Source of the DNA: an uncultured Christensenella sp. | Lineage (GTDB): Bacteria; Bacillota; Clostridia; Christensenellales; UBA1242 | DNA: 39,160 nucleotides | Assembly: GCA_949294455.1 (NCBI GenBank) | Contig: CASFHD010000010.1 | Span: 1 to 39,160, forward strand | Reading direction: 5' to 3' | Shown: positions 1-9,000 of the stretch, piece by piece | Layout of the letters: the number at the start of each line of letters is the position of its first letter | Position numbering within the stretch: the stretch's first letter is position 1 | Made by a program: the position numbers and the translations under genes | Notes under the pieces: model-generated | The model's database searches: none | Told to the model about the DNA's origin: nothing | What the model saw: only the letters and a program-made list of their open reading frames with translations

Positions 1-344
1 GTGCAATTCTAAGGAGTTTGTGCGAATGGAAAAAAGTAAACATACTGGAGGCTGAAGTGTGTTTAGACCATGTGCATATGCTAGTAGAAATACCGCCCAA
101 AATGAGCGTGTCTGGTTTTATGGGGTACTTGAAAGGTAAAGGTACAGTATTAATCTATCAAAGGTATACAAATTTAATGTTAAAATACAGACATCGCGAA
201 TTTTGGTGTACAGGCTATTATGTAGACACAGCAGGAAAGAACACGAAGAAAATAAAAGAGTATATCGCGAATCAATTAAAAGAAGATAAGCGAATAGAAC
301 AAATGACAATGGCGGAGTTGATAGACCCATTTAAGGAAAAATAG
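1..344 (+). CDS. tnpA: IS200/IS605-family transposase TnpA, 5' end cut by window edge
   Basis: HUH-type Y1 transposase, which cuts and rejoins single-stranded ends of IS200/IS605 elements. The reading frame is open to the left edge (first whole codon at position 3), so the N-terminal part of the usual 130-155-residue protein lies outside the window; a TTG at 18 is an internal codon, not a start. Visible are the HUH motif (DHVHMLVEIPP), the segment SGFMGYLKGKG, the FWCTGYYVDT stretch and the catalytic-tyrosine helix (IKEYIANQ), followed by a normal DPF-type C-terminus and TAG stop. No tnpB accompanies it on the right, so it is either an IS200-type (tnpA-only) element or an IS605 relic. Family assignment is firm; activity cannot be judged. 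Confidence 0.93.
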   Translation, partial: AILRSLCEWKKVNILEAEVCLDHVHMLVEIPPKMSVSGFMGYLKGKGTVLIYQRYTNLMLKYRHREFWCTGYYVDTAGKNTKKIKEYIANQLKEDKRIEQMTMAELIDPFKEK

Positions 345-417
345 CGATTCGCGATTCGTAAAAGTAGACTACGCGATTTACGCGTTGCTAGAACAAAGGG
401 TTTTACCCTAAATTGAA

Positions 418-431
418 AAACCACGGGGTTT
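418..431. other. Probable right-end hairpin of the IS200/IS605 element
   Basis: A five-base-pair stem AAACC/GGTTT closes the loop ACGG about 75 bases after the tnpA stop. IS200/IS605 elements carry subterminal hairpins recognised by TnpA as single-stranded DNA, and this position fits a right end. A second short hairpin (GGG TTTTA CCC, 398-408) lies just before it. The exact cleavage site cannot be fixed from the sequence alone. Confidence 0.45.
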
Positions 432-464
432 AGTCACTTACTTTTGAAACTAGTGTAATAATTG

Positions 465-496
465 GAGAATTAGAAAAATATCTAGTTCTCTTTTTT
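465..496 (+). terminator. Rho-independent terminator after tnpA
   Basis: Nine-base stem GAGAATTAG (465-473) pairs with CTAGTTCTC (482-490) with one G-U pair, loop of eight A/T bases, followed by six T residues (491-496). It would end transcription from the transposase or from whatever gene the element inserted behind. Confidence 0.7.
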
Positions 497-520
497 CTTG
501 GCTATTTTATGCCGTGAAAG

Positions 521-657
521 GTACTTGACAAGAGAAGAAATGAAAACGCAATATCAGAAGGCAGAGAAACGAATAAAACAAAGCCACAAGCGCAAATATT
601 GTTTCTCTGCCTTAATCAGCAAAAGAAGAACTCATTTCAGAGACTCTTGTCAAGTAC
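521..657. repeat. Long imperfect inverted repeat, about 137 nt
   Basis: Outer arms GTACTTGACAAGAG (521-534) and its exact complement (644-657) enclose a second pair GAAATGA (537-543)/TCATTTC (632-638) and a third pair AAGGCAGAGAAAC (558-570)/GTTTCTCTGCCTT (601-613), leaving a 30-nt apical loop. The three nested pairs form one long hairpin with internal bulges. It lies between the IS remnant and the metallo-hydrolase gene. It could be a MITE-like element, a structured RNA or another insertion-sequence remnant; no protein-coding sense was found across it. Confidence 0.7.
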
Positions 658-690
658 ACCATGGAATAAATTAGCCATCATATATAATAG

Positions 691-735
691 CAAAAAGCGA
701 AAGTGTGTTACGTTTACCAACACTTTCGCTTTTTG
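691..735. terminator. Perfect 16-bp hairpin, likely bidirectional terminator
   Basis: Positions 691-706 and 720-735 are perfectly complementary over 16 bases (core AGCGAAAGTGT/ACACTTTCGCT) with a 13-nt loop. A run of five A on the left and five T on the right gives a U-tract in either direction. It insulates the metallo-hydrolase promoter from the transposon side. Confidence 0.75.
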
Positions 736-756
736 TCTAATATATTTAGTTGTAGA

Positions 757-809
757 GTGTGCTTGTCTGTCGGAGCGAAGCGACGACACTTGTATCAAGA
801 CAAGCACAC
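757..809. repeat. Third hairpin of the IS-adjacent cluster
   Basis: Twelve-base arms GTGTGCTTGTCT (757-768) and AGACAAGCACAC (798-809) enclose a GC-rich centre in which GTCG (769-772) pairs with CGAC (781-784). The central GAGCGAAG stretch is much more GC-rich than its surroundings. There is no T-run, so it is not an ordinary terminator. Confidence 0.6.
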
Positions 810-844
810 GTTTAACTGCCAAAAACACAAACTTTATAAAAAAA

Positions 845-874
845 TTGTTAAAAAAAACAATTATATGTTATAAT
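845..874 (+). promoter_or_regulatory. Promoter of the RNase Z-like gene
   Basis: TTGTTA (845-850), 18-base spacer, TATAAT (869-874), followed by AAGGAG at 887-892 and the ATG at 898. Consensus -10 and good spacing for a housekeeping-sigma promoter. Confidence 0.7.
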
Positions 875-897
875 GTAATTGTATATAAGGAGATTTT

Positions 898-1698
898 ATG
901 AATAAAATAATTATGTTAGGCGTTGGCAACGGCGGAACTTTGCAACTATACAATACATGTTTTGTTATTCAAAATTTAAATGGAAACTTTTTAGTGGATA
1001 CTGGTGGTAGTATAGAAATCATAAAAAGGCTGAACGAAGTAAATATTGATTATAAAACTATAAAACACATCTTCATATCTCACAGTCATACCGACCATGT
1101 ATTAGGTCTGTTTTGGTATTTCAAAAAAATCAGCCAGCATATGCAGAATTGCACTTTCAATGAAAAAATAAATATTTATTGTAATGATGTTGTGTTTGAA
1201 ACTATAAAAGATGTATCAAAACATATATTGCCAGATAAACTTATGGATTTGATTTATAAAAATTGCAATTTCGTGATTTTAAATGACGGAGATCGACATT
1301 CTATCAATGGTGTTGAATATACTTTTTTTGATATTAAAGCAAAAGGCACAAAACAATTTGGCTTCGAATGTAGGATTGGTAGAAAAAGTTTGATATTCTT
1401 GGGAGATGAAACATTAAATCCAATTTTATATGACAGAATTAAAAATGTTGATTATGTTATGCATGAGGCATTTTGCTTAGAAAGTGAGGAAAATATTTTT
1501 CATGCTTATGAGAAAAATCACTCAACCACAAAGAGTGTAAGCGAAATTATGAATAATCTAAATGTAAAAAATTTAATATTATACCATACAGAAGATTCTC
1601 ATGGTGAAAAAAGGAAAAATCTTTATACCGATGAAGGACAAAAATATTTTAATGGAAAAATATTTGTTCCCAACGATAGAGAGACAATAGAAATATAA
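898..1698 (+). CDS. RNase Z-like metallo-beta-lactamase-fold hydrolase
   Basis: A 266-residue zinc hydrolase. The HxHxDH motif is SHSHTDH (H62, H64, D66, H67); further expected metal ligands are D170 (in LGDE) and H230 (LILYH). The segment HEAF (from H189) followed by NHSTT (H208-T211) and the LILYHTED end resembles the HEAxF...HST...LTHxS pattern of RNase Z/ElaC proteins rather than beta-lactamases or lactonases. The flexible exosite arm of true RNase Z is not evident, so tRNA 3' processing is not certain; a role on another phosphodiester is possible. It has its own promoter, AAGGAG six bases before the ATG, and a strong terminator, so it is monocistronic. Its closeness to an IS makes recent acquisition conceivable. 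Confidence 0.8.
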   Translation: MNKIIMLGVGNGGTLQLYNTCFVIQNLNGNFLVDTGGSIEIIKRLNEVNIDYKTIKHIFISHSHTDHVLGLFWYFKKISQHMQNCTFNEKINIYCNDVVFETIKDVSKHILPDKLMDLIYKNCNFVILNDGDRHSINGVEYTFFDIKAKGTKQFGFECRIGRKSLIFLGDETLNPILYDRIKNVDYVMHEAFCLESEENIFHAYEKNHSTTKSVSEIMNNLNVKNLILYHTEDSHGEKRKNLYTDEGQKYFNGKIFVPNDRETIEI

Positions 1699-1729
1699 AA
1701 GATGCTTTGTTGATTACAAGCATCTTTTT
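1697..1729 (+). terminator. Terminator of the RNase Z-like gene
   Basis: Stem AAAAGATGCTT (1697-1707) pairs exactly with AAGCATCTTTT (1718-1728) across a 10-nt loop, ending in a T-run. It overlaps the stop codon. Confidence 0.88.
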
Positions 1730-2331
1730 AATTTTTATGCTAATTTTAAAGGTTAGAGTCCTTACCCGTGGATTTTTATTTGTTTTTCTACATAAAACAA
1801 GAATCTGATAAAAGAAGACAAACGAGAAAAATCAAAAGACAAGCATTAATTAGTTAAAAACATAAACAATATCTAATTAAAAATATTCAACTACATATTG
1901 TTTATATTAAATTTATGTGAAAGTATTGATGTTTTTAAATATTTTAAAGATAAACAGAATAAACATTTTTATATAAAACAAAATTTTTTTTGTTTTAGTA
2001 TAATATTTTTTTACAACTTCTAGAAAGTCTTTATCAAAACTACAAGTATATATTTTTTGATTTTAAATTAATGCTTTTATTGCTTATAAAATTTATATTA
2101 TTTGAATTATAATTAAATGTTTAATTTCCTTTATGCTAGTTATAAAGTTTATTTTAATGTAGAATGTCCCAAACAATGTAAAATTATTGATTTTTTAATA
2201 ATTTTATTATATTATTTAGTATACTGTTGTGTGATTTAATCGAAAATTATAGCACTAAAACAAAATATAAATTTTTAAACATTTTTGAATATATAAAATA
2301 TTACAAAAACATTTATAATAAAAGGTAACAA
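1730..2331. other. AT-rich intergenic region with two A/T hairpins
   Basis: No credible gene seen on either strand. Two perfect inverted repeats stand out: ATAAACAATAT (1862-1872)/ATATTGTTTAT (1895-1905), and TAAAACAAAA (1974-1983)/TTTTGTTTTA (1988-1997) with a TTTT loop. Neither has a normal terminator layout. TATAAT at 2314-2319, without a clear -35, sits just before the next gene. Confidence 0.5.
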
Positions 2332-3660
2332 ATGAAACAAGATATAACCACATTCAAGCAACTTGATATAAAGTATAAAATATTATTTATTTTTATTATC
2401 AGTATAATTTTTTCATTCTTGATACTTTTAATTGAAATTTTGCTTGAATTTTTAATATTAAAACATGATATTGAAAATAATAGTTTTTTAACGCAAGCAT
2501 TAATGAATTATAAAGATATTTTTCAAGATTTTTTTAATGTAAATAAATTTGTTGCTAATGGTAGCAATCCCTATACAAGCATTTATAATAGTTCATATCC
2601 TCCATTGATTTTATTAGTTGCTAAATTTTTTGCTTTATTTGGTGATTATTCTAATCAATCTTTTGATGTTAGAAATAGTTTTTTGGGTTTATTTGTTTAT
2701 TTTGTATTTGTAATTATTAATATTATTTCTATATACTTTGCAATAACTTATTATTTAAATAAAAAGAACATTAATAAAAATATTAAATATTTCTTTTTAA
2801 TTGCTTGTATTCTTTCATTACCTTTTTGTTACCTTATAATTAGGGGGAATTATTTGTTACTTGCTTTAAATTTTCTTTTATGGTTTTTTGTTTTATATGA
2901 TAGTGAAAAAAAATCGTTAAGAGAATTGTCTTTAGTATTTTTGGCAATTTCGGCTGGAATTAAAATTTATCCTGCCTTATTTGCATTGATTTTATTTAAA
3001 GAAAAAAGATATTTAGATTTTTTTAAAACGGTTATATATACAATATTATTATTTTTTATTCCATTTTTGTTTTTTAGTGGAGGATTTTCAAATATTAAAG
3101 TTTTTTTTACTAATTTAATTGATTTTCAAGGTATTAGAGAAGTATCTGATCATAATTATTCAATTGCAACCTTTTTATATTGCGTTAATTATATATTGTC
3201 TGGATTTAAAAATGCTATAATTTCTGATTGGATGTGTACAGTGGGAAGAATATTATCTTATATTGTTTTCATAATTGGAATGCTCTGTGCATTATTTTCT
3301 AATAAAAGATGGAAATGTTTTACTCTTATATCTTTAGTTGTTTTATTATTCCCTGCACCTAGTTTTATATACTCTGCCGTGGTTTTAATTGTCCCTATAA
3401 GTTGTTTTTTATTTGAAGAATCACATTCTAAGCGAGATTGGTTTTATTTAATATGTTTTATAATTTTATTTAGTTCTCTTCAATTAGGATTTTTAATTCC
3501 TCCGGAACATATTAAATATGGTATTAATCTAATGAACTTTATACAACTTTTCACTATAATTATTTTATTTGTGGTATTATGTTTTGATTCTATAAAGTAT
3601 ATGATTTACAAATTTAAAAATTATAAAAAAATAAAATTAAATGTGAATAACACGAATTAA
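2332..3660 (+). CDS. GT87/DUF2029-type polytopic membrane glycosyltransferase
   Basis: A 442-residue, very hydrophobic protein with roughly ten membrane segments, a short charged N-terminus and a lysine-rich C-terminus. The extracytoplasmic loop with NPYTSIYNSSYPPL, and KIYPALF followed by more helices (from about residue 211), match the GT87 (DUF2029) family, whose members move sugars from polyprenyl-phosphate donors onto envelope glycans or lipids. The acceptor cannot be told. AAAGG lies seven bases before the ATG. It stands alone, with 630 bases of non-coding DNA before it and 207 after it. Family call is by motif and topology; other GT-C enzymes are the alternative. Confidence 0.68.
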   Translation: MKQDITTFKQLDIKYKILFIFIISIIFSFLILLIEILLEFLILKHDIENNSFLTQALMNYKDIFQDFFNVNKFVANGSNPYTSIYNSSYPPLILLVAKFFALFGDYSNQSFDVRNSFLGLFVYFVFVIINIISIYFAITYYLNKKNINKNIKYFFLIACILSLPFCYLIIRGNYLLLALNFLLWFFVLYDSEKKSLRELSLVFLAISAGIKIYPALFALILFKEKRYLDFFKTVIYTILLFFIPFLFFSGGFSNIKVFFTNLIDFQGIREVSDHNYSIATFLYCVNYILSGFKNAIISDWMCTVGRILSYIVFIIGMLCALFSNKRWKCFTLISLVVLLFPAPSFIYSAVVLIVPISCFLFEESHSKRDWFYLICFIILFSSLQLGFLIPPEHIKYGINLMNFIQLFTIIILFVVLCFDSIKYMIYKFKNYKKIKLNVNNTN

Positions 3661-3867
3661 TCTTAATATATTTAGCAATTTGACATCATTGTTAAGTTAT
3701 ATTATAATCCTATTATATAAATTTATAATCTGACTCGGATTTAATTAATATACAATATTTAAGATAGTTATAATTAATTTATAATTTATTTTAAAAATGT
3801 TAAGAAGGGTTTGATAAAAGTTTATTATACTTAAAAATATTGTTTAGTAAGGTTTAAGGTGGTCCTA

Positions 3868-5055
3868 ATGAAAGAGAAAAATAATATCATTATGAATAAT
3901 AAAACTAGTGTGATTTATAACAAAGGTGAGGATATTAAAAAAGAATTTAAAGATAGAACAAGGGGATTTAACACTATTTCTAATGAATTGGAAAAAGCAT
4001 TTTTGGTTTATTTTGATGATAGAAATGATTCAGCAAATTTAAAAGAATTAGAAGAACTTGCTAATTCTGCTTTTTTAGAAGTTGTTTGTAATTCACTTGT
4101 CGTTTTAAGAGAAATAAATCCTGCAACTTATATAGGCAGTGGCAAAGTTGAGGAGTTTTCTCAAATCGTAAAAGATAAAAATATAACTGTTGTTATTTTT
4201 GATGTTTCATTATCAGGTTCGCAGATTAGAAATTTACAGGAAGCTATAGGTGTGAAAGTTATTGATAGGAATATGCTGATTTTGGATATTTTTGCAAGTC
4301 GTGCTAAATCTGCAGAAGGAAAACTTCAGGTTGAACTTGCACAACTTAAGTATATTTTGCCAAGACTTTCTGGGATAACAGGCACTTCTGGACGATTTGG
4401 CTCTGGTGGCGTTGGTATGAGAGGCCCAGGTGAAACAAAACTCGAAATTGATAAAAGAAAAATACAAGAAAATATTGTTAAACTAGAAAGAGAATTAAAA
4501 GAAGTTGAAAAAAAGCGTGGCGTTACTAGAAAACAACGATTAACATATGGGAATCTAGTTTGTTTAGTAGGTTACACAAATGCAGGAAAATCTACCTTAA
4601 TGAACAAAATTGCTAATGCAGACGCTTATGCAGATGATAGATTATTCGCAACTTTAGATGTTTTAACTAAAAGGGTATGGGATAATGGCGTTCAATATAT
4701 TTTAAGTGATACAGTTGGATTTGTATCGAATTTGCCGCACGCTTTGATGAATGCTTTTTCAGCTACGTTAGAGGAATGTAAAGATGCTCAATGTCTTTTG
4801 GTAGTGGTGGATAGTTCAGATTTTGACTTTGATAAAAAATTTAATGTCGTTATAAATGAATTAAATAATCTAAATATTGATAAAAACAAAATTATAATAG
4901 TTTATAACAAAATTGATAAAATATCTGAAGATCAACTTAAAAATTTAATTAATTCAGACTATAAATATGTTTGTGTTTCTGCAAAAAAAGATATTAATAT
5001 TGATAAACTTAAAGCAATTATAAGATCGTATTTTATACCTATAACTTGGGCATAG
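3868..5055 (+). CDS. hflX: Ribosome-associated GTPase HflX
   Basis: HflX is a translational GTPase that splits stalled or heat-stressed ribosomes. The family glycine-rich segment (GTSGRFGSGGVGMRGPGETKLE) and the following coiled coil precede the G domain: P-loop GYTNAGKST at 235-243, DRLFATLD at 258-264, DTVGF at 281-285, NKID at 347-350 and a short SAKK-type G5. At 395 residues it is slightly shorter than the usual 410-430, with little after the G domain. The ATG at 3868 was chosen because AAGGTGG ends six bases upstream; an in-frame GTG at 3859 overlaps that site. Monocistronic, with its own terminator. Confidence 0.96.
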   Translation: MKEKNNIIMNNKTSVIYNKGEDIKKEFKDRTRGFNTISNELEKAFLVYFDDRNDSANLKELEELANSAFLEVVCNSLVVLREINPATYIGSGKVEEFSQIVKDKNITVVIFDVSLSGSQIRNLQEAIGVKVIDRNMLILDIFASRAKSAEGKLQVELAQLKYILPRLSGITGTSGRFGSGGVGMRGPGETKLEIDKRKIQENIVKLERELKEVEKKRGVTRKQRLTYGNLVCLVGYTNAGKSTLMNKIANADAYADDRLFATLDVLTKRVWDNGVQYILSDTVGFVSNLPHALMNAFSATLEECKDAQCLLVVVDSSDFDFDKKFNVVINELNNLNIDKNKIIIVYNKIDKISEDQLKNLINSDYKYVCVSAKKDINIDKLKAIIRSYFIPITWA

Positions 5056-5083
5056 TATCAAAATTTATTGATACTTTTTTTTT
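5054..5083 (+). terminator. Terminator of hflX
   Basis: AGTATCAA (5054-5061) pairs with TTGATACT (5068-5075) and is followed by a nine-T run; the stem begins inside the stop codon. Confidence 0.88.
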
Positions 5084-5218
5084 ATTAGCACAATTTAAGT
5101 TTGGTGGCATACTATGAAGTATACAAAGGATTTAGAACTACGAATGAAAAATAGATTTATTTGAAAATCCTAATGTACTAAAGATTTTACATATTAAATT
5201 TACAAAAGGAGGAATTTT

Positions 5219-5413
5219 ATGTTCGGAAATAACTATGGATGCTCAAACAATTGTGGTTTTGGCGGTTTCTGTGGCGATAGTTGCTGGATTATCATATTAT
5301 TATTAATTATATGTAATTGCGGTTGCAATATTGACCCTTGCTTGCTTATCATCATCTTGTTAATTGTTTGCGGTTGCGGTTGTGGAAACAATAATTGCAA
5401 CAAAAAGTGCTAA
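5219..5413 (+). CDS. Small cysteine-rich hydrophobic protein
   Basis: 64 residues, 13 of them cysteine, in the plan Cys/Gly/Asn head, hydrophobic stretch (WIIILLLII), Cys/Gly/Asp/Pro linker, second hydrophobic stretch (LLIIILLIV), and a Cys/Gly/Asn/Lys tail. A perfect AGGAGG (5207-5212) seven bases before the ATG and a terminator right after it show it is a real, well-translated gene. Small Cys- and Gly-rich proteins of this type occur in spore-forming Clostridia, sometimes named 'chorion class high-cysteine' in databases, and are of unknown role; a spore-coat or envelope location would fit. This comparison is from memory of composition, not alignment. Confidence 0.8.
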   Translation: MFGNNYGCSNNCGFGGFCGDSCWIIILLLIICNCGCNIDPCLLIIILLIVCGCGCGNNNCNKKC

Positions 5414-5419
5414 TTATTT

Positions 5420-5447
5420 AAAGATGGGGGATTCCTCATCTTTTTTT
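5420..5447 (+). terminator. Terminator of the Cys-rich gene
   Basis: AAAGATG (5420-5426) pairs with CATCTTT (5437-5443), extended by G/C pairs inside; a T-run follows. Confidence 0.85.
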
Positions 5448-5872
5448 ATTATTTTATTCCATCTATGATATTGTTGGTAAATAATACATAATTTATATTC
5501 AATTTTTTTAATTTACTCTTTTTAATTCTATATTTTCATAAATTAAAAGCTAAATTAATTGATTTGATTAAAAGTACAAACAATTTAATATTAAACTATT
5601 AAGACTATATTGTAGCATATAAATACTATAATTGTACTATTGATACTTGTAACTATTTTCTATATGCTGTTGGTTAGTTATAAATATCCTTGTAATTGTT
5701 AGTTGTTATTGTAATAATAATTAAACTATCATAAACACTGAACTAATATAATCGTTATCATATATAGATTAATATATGAAGATTGTATTATTATAAATTT
5801 AATAATTATGTTTTTATTTTATTTGCTAAATTTAATTATATAAAATTTTTGTTCATTTAAGCATTATAAAGG
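5448..5872. other. Non-coding AT-rich spacer
   Basis: Dense stops in all frames and no ribosome binding site with an open frame. No recognisable RNA or repeat seen. The inverted repeats that matter begin at 5873, in the control region of the next gene. Confidence 0.5.
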
Positions 5873-5996
5873 GAAAGAGTTTTTTTTGTTTTTTGTCATT
5901 TTTAGACAAAATATCGCGTTATAAATTTTACTCTTTCATTCAAACTATTTATATAAACAAGACAACTTAACTCTTTTGCAAAAAATAGCGATATTT
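5873..5996. promoter_or_regulatory. Inverted-repeat cluster upstream of the Ig-like surface gene
   Basis: GAAAGAGT (5873-5880) is complementary to ACTCTTTC (5930-5937); inside it TTTTGTC (5891-5897) pairs with GACAAAA (5905-5911) across a 7-nt loop. Separately AAATATCGC (5909-5917) is complementary to GCGATATTT (5988-5996), and the second copy ends two bases before the -35 box. These could be operator half-sites or an upstream structured element. Confidence 0.45.
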
Positions 5997-5998
5997 CG

Positions 5999-6027
5999 TT
6001 GACAAAAATTGAGAAATACCTTAAAAT
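5999..6027 (+). promoter_or_regulatory. Promoter of the Ig-like surface protein
   Basis: Consensus TTGACA (5999-6004), 17-base spacer, TAAAAT (6022-6027). AGGAG at 6048-6052 precedes the ATG at 6059, giving a leader of about 25 nt. Confidence 0.85.
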
Positions 6028-6058
6028 GTACTTGTTTACATATTATTAGGAGCTTTAA

Positions 6059-9000
6059 ATGAAAAAAACTATTAGCAGATTTTTTATTATGGCATTTTCG
6101 TTTATGTTGATTCTAGGTTTTATAGTTACTGCACCTGTTTCTAGCATAATCGCAAGCGCCGCTACTGGAAAAGTTATTAAAAGTGTTGAATTTGAAGCAC
6201 AACAAGTTCAACATACTTTGGAAATTTCTGATGAAGAATTTAAAGTGTATTTACCTTCTGTAAAAGTTGTATATACTGATAGTACAACTGCTGAATATAT
6301 GACTGCTACTTTACCAGAGGGAAATTTAACTGTTAAAATTGTTGACCCTAAAGGTAAAGTTTTCACAGATGAATATGACTTTACTTCTTCCGGATATTCG
6401 GCTGTAAGCGAGAATTCTTTCTCACTTCAAGACAATACACTATCATTAAATTCAGATGTTTCCAATGGAAGATATAAGGTTAGTTTCGCGTACAGCGAAG
6501 GCGATGAGACTTATACTTCTGAAACATATAACATCAATGTAAACGGAAAGTCTTATTCATTAGATTTTACTGATTTTGATGGTATTGTGCCTACTAAAAC
6601 AAACAAAGGTTTACCTATTACTTTACCAAAACCTTCTGTTATTTCAAACGATGATGTTAAAGTTAATGAGGGTGAAGTATCTGTAAAAATTGTTAAGAAT
6701 AGCAAACAATTAGCGACTGCAACCTATTCATTATCTCAAAACACATGGTCAATTACTTATGCAGATGCAGATGTAGGAAGTCAATCTAGTTATAGCGATA
6801 TTATTAAACTAGAGAATAATGATTTGATTTTAACACCTGATATTGATGGCAATTACGAAGTAACTTATAAGTTTGTTGGACATTCAGATACAAAAAGTAA
6901 AGTATACTCAATTTCAGTTACTGAAGATTTTGAAACTGACAGAAATGATTTGACTTATGATAAATTCTCATTCTCTGGCTTGACTATGAATGAAACAGTT
7001 GATTTGTTATACAGCAATTCAGATAAAACAACAAAAAGATTCAATGTCTATTATGAAGATGTTTCTAGCACTCAACCAGTTGATGTTTTGATGGATATTA
7101 TTGTTACAAATGTTAATGCTAAAACAGATAATAATCCTAATGGTGTAGTGTTATGTTCAAGAAACAGTGAATTTGATTCAAATAGTGAATACTTTGGCTA
7201 TTTTGAAGATGCTGAACAGAAAAATACAACAGAATTAAAATTGACTTATAAAGGCGATTATAAAATTTACTATAAAATTAGTGATTTCTTCGGCAATGAA
7301 ATTTTGATTGAAAAAACTATTTCTAATATAGATGACAACAGATCTCCTAAAGTTTATTTTGTCGAAGATTATGATTTGGCAGCTGTAACTGGTATAGACG
7401 ATGTTGTTCAAGCAGATTATCTTGTTCCAACTCAATGGGGATACAAAAACATTGAGTTACCTGCTATATATTCAGATGATTTAGGTTCCGACTTTACAGA
7501 AATGCGCACTATAAAAAGAACTATAAAATGTGCTTCAGCTAGTGACACTACAGAATATGATGTAGATGCTTTGGCTAAAATGTTGGGACTAGATAAAGAT
7601 AAAACTATTTATTCTCATTCAGTTGTATTCAATTTTATAAATGATAACTTTGATTTCAAAACTTTATTAGGTTATGATGAATCAACTTCTCAATATACTT
7701 TTGAAACATTTATAGAAGAACATAGTATTTCTAATTGGGAAGAATTGACCGATTACGAAAAATTGATGAAAATAACTGAAGTTTTAGATGAACTTCAAAC
7801 TACCTATGAAGCTGCTGAAGACCCAGCTGAAAATACTAATCCATACAAAACCAAAGATAGTATAGTAACTGCTTCTAAATATACTATTAGATATTCTGTT
7901 CAAGATAAAAATTTAAATTATGGCTATTCTACCGAATACTCTATGTATATGTCTACACAAGATTCAATTGCTACTGACACTAAAGTAAGTATTGACTTGG
8001 AATATATTACAGACTACATTACTGCTAATGAAACTATTACTTTTGCAAAACCTACTGCAAGTGATTATGTAGATGGCAATTCTGATTATATCAATGGTGT
8101 TATAACTGAAACAGGTTCTAATGTTAGAGATAGTAGGGTAGAAGTTAAAACTTATTATACTTATTATGATAAATCTGAAGATGAAATAAAACAAATGCTT
8201 CAAAATCCAGCGTATACAGTTGTGAATACTGAAAAAGGTTTCCAAATTAAAAATTCTGATTCTGTTATTTTCGAAGCATTTACTATTAAAGAAAATGATG
8301 ATGGTACTACTATGTCATTCAATATTACTGATGATGAAACATATTCATCTTCAAATAATAGTATGAAAGTTATGGTAGTTGCAACTTCAAAATATTCTTC
8401 AAATGAAAATATTTCAGTTAAACTTAGTAACGAAATCAATATAATTGATGTTTCAACTGATAAAACTGCACCAGAATTCGTAAGTATGGAAGAAGTAACC
8501 CAATTATTTAATGGTACTGAAAGAGTTGTCTTTGGTCAGGGCGAAAAAGTTACTATTCCTACTGTTACATTTAACGATGTAAATGACCCTTATCTAAAAG
8601 CGAGTGTTAAAGCCTATACTACTGATGGCGATGATATAACTATTTACAATACTAATGTTTCATACGAATCAGGAAATACTATTATAGGCGGCGGTTATTT
8701 CACTACAACTGCTGTTGGTATTTACCATATTGTATATACTGTAGTTGATGCTGCTGGCAATGCTACAAATTATATTACTCTTTGTGAAGTAGAAAGTACT
8801 GAAACTCCTATAATTAGTGTTAAATGGTCAAGTTCTTTATCAAGTGTGGACTTTGGTAGCACTGTAACTTTGCCTAATGCTACAGTTATTCAAGGCGATT
8901 CTACCGTTAATGATGCTGTAACTAACATTACAATCTCTGGTCCAGGATACTCAAGAGCAAACAATAAAGTTACTTTCACTCAAAATGGTGAATATACAAT

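Noticed and set aside
599..901. 100-codon open frame from a TTG, and a 63-codon frame on the other strand (637-828)
   Set aside because: Both run straight across three perfect hairpins and the promoter of the next gene, lack ribosome binding sites, and have no protein-like composition.
898..1698. Beta-lactamase (antibiotic resistance) reading of the metallo-beta-lactamase fold
   Set aside because: HST and HEAxF-type motifs and the lack of a signal peptide point to an RNase Z-like enzyme, not a secreted beta-lactamase.
3859..3867. GTG at 3859 as the hflX start
   Set aside because: It lies inside the AAGGTGG ribosome binding site that serves the ATG at 3868.
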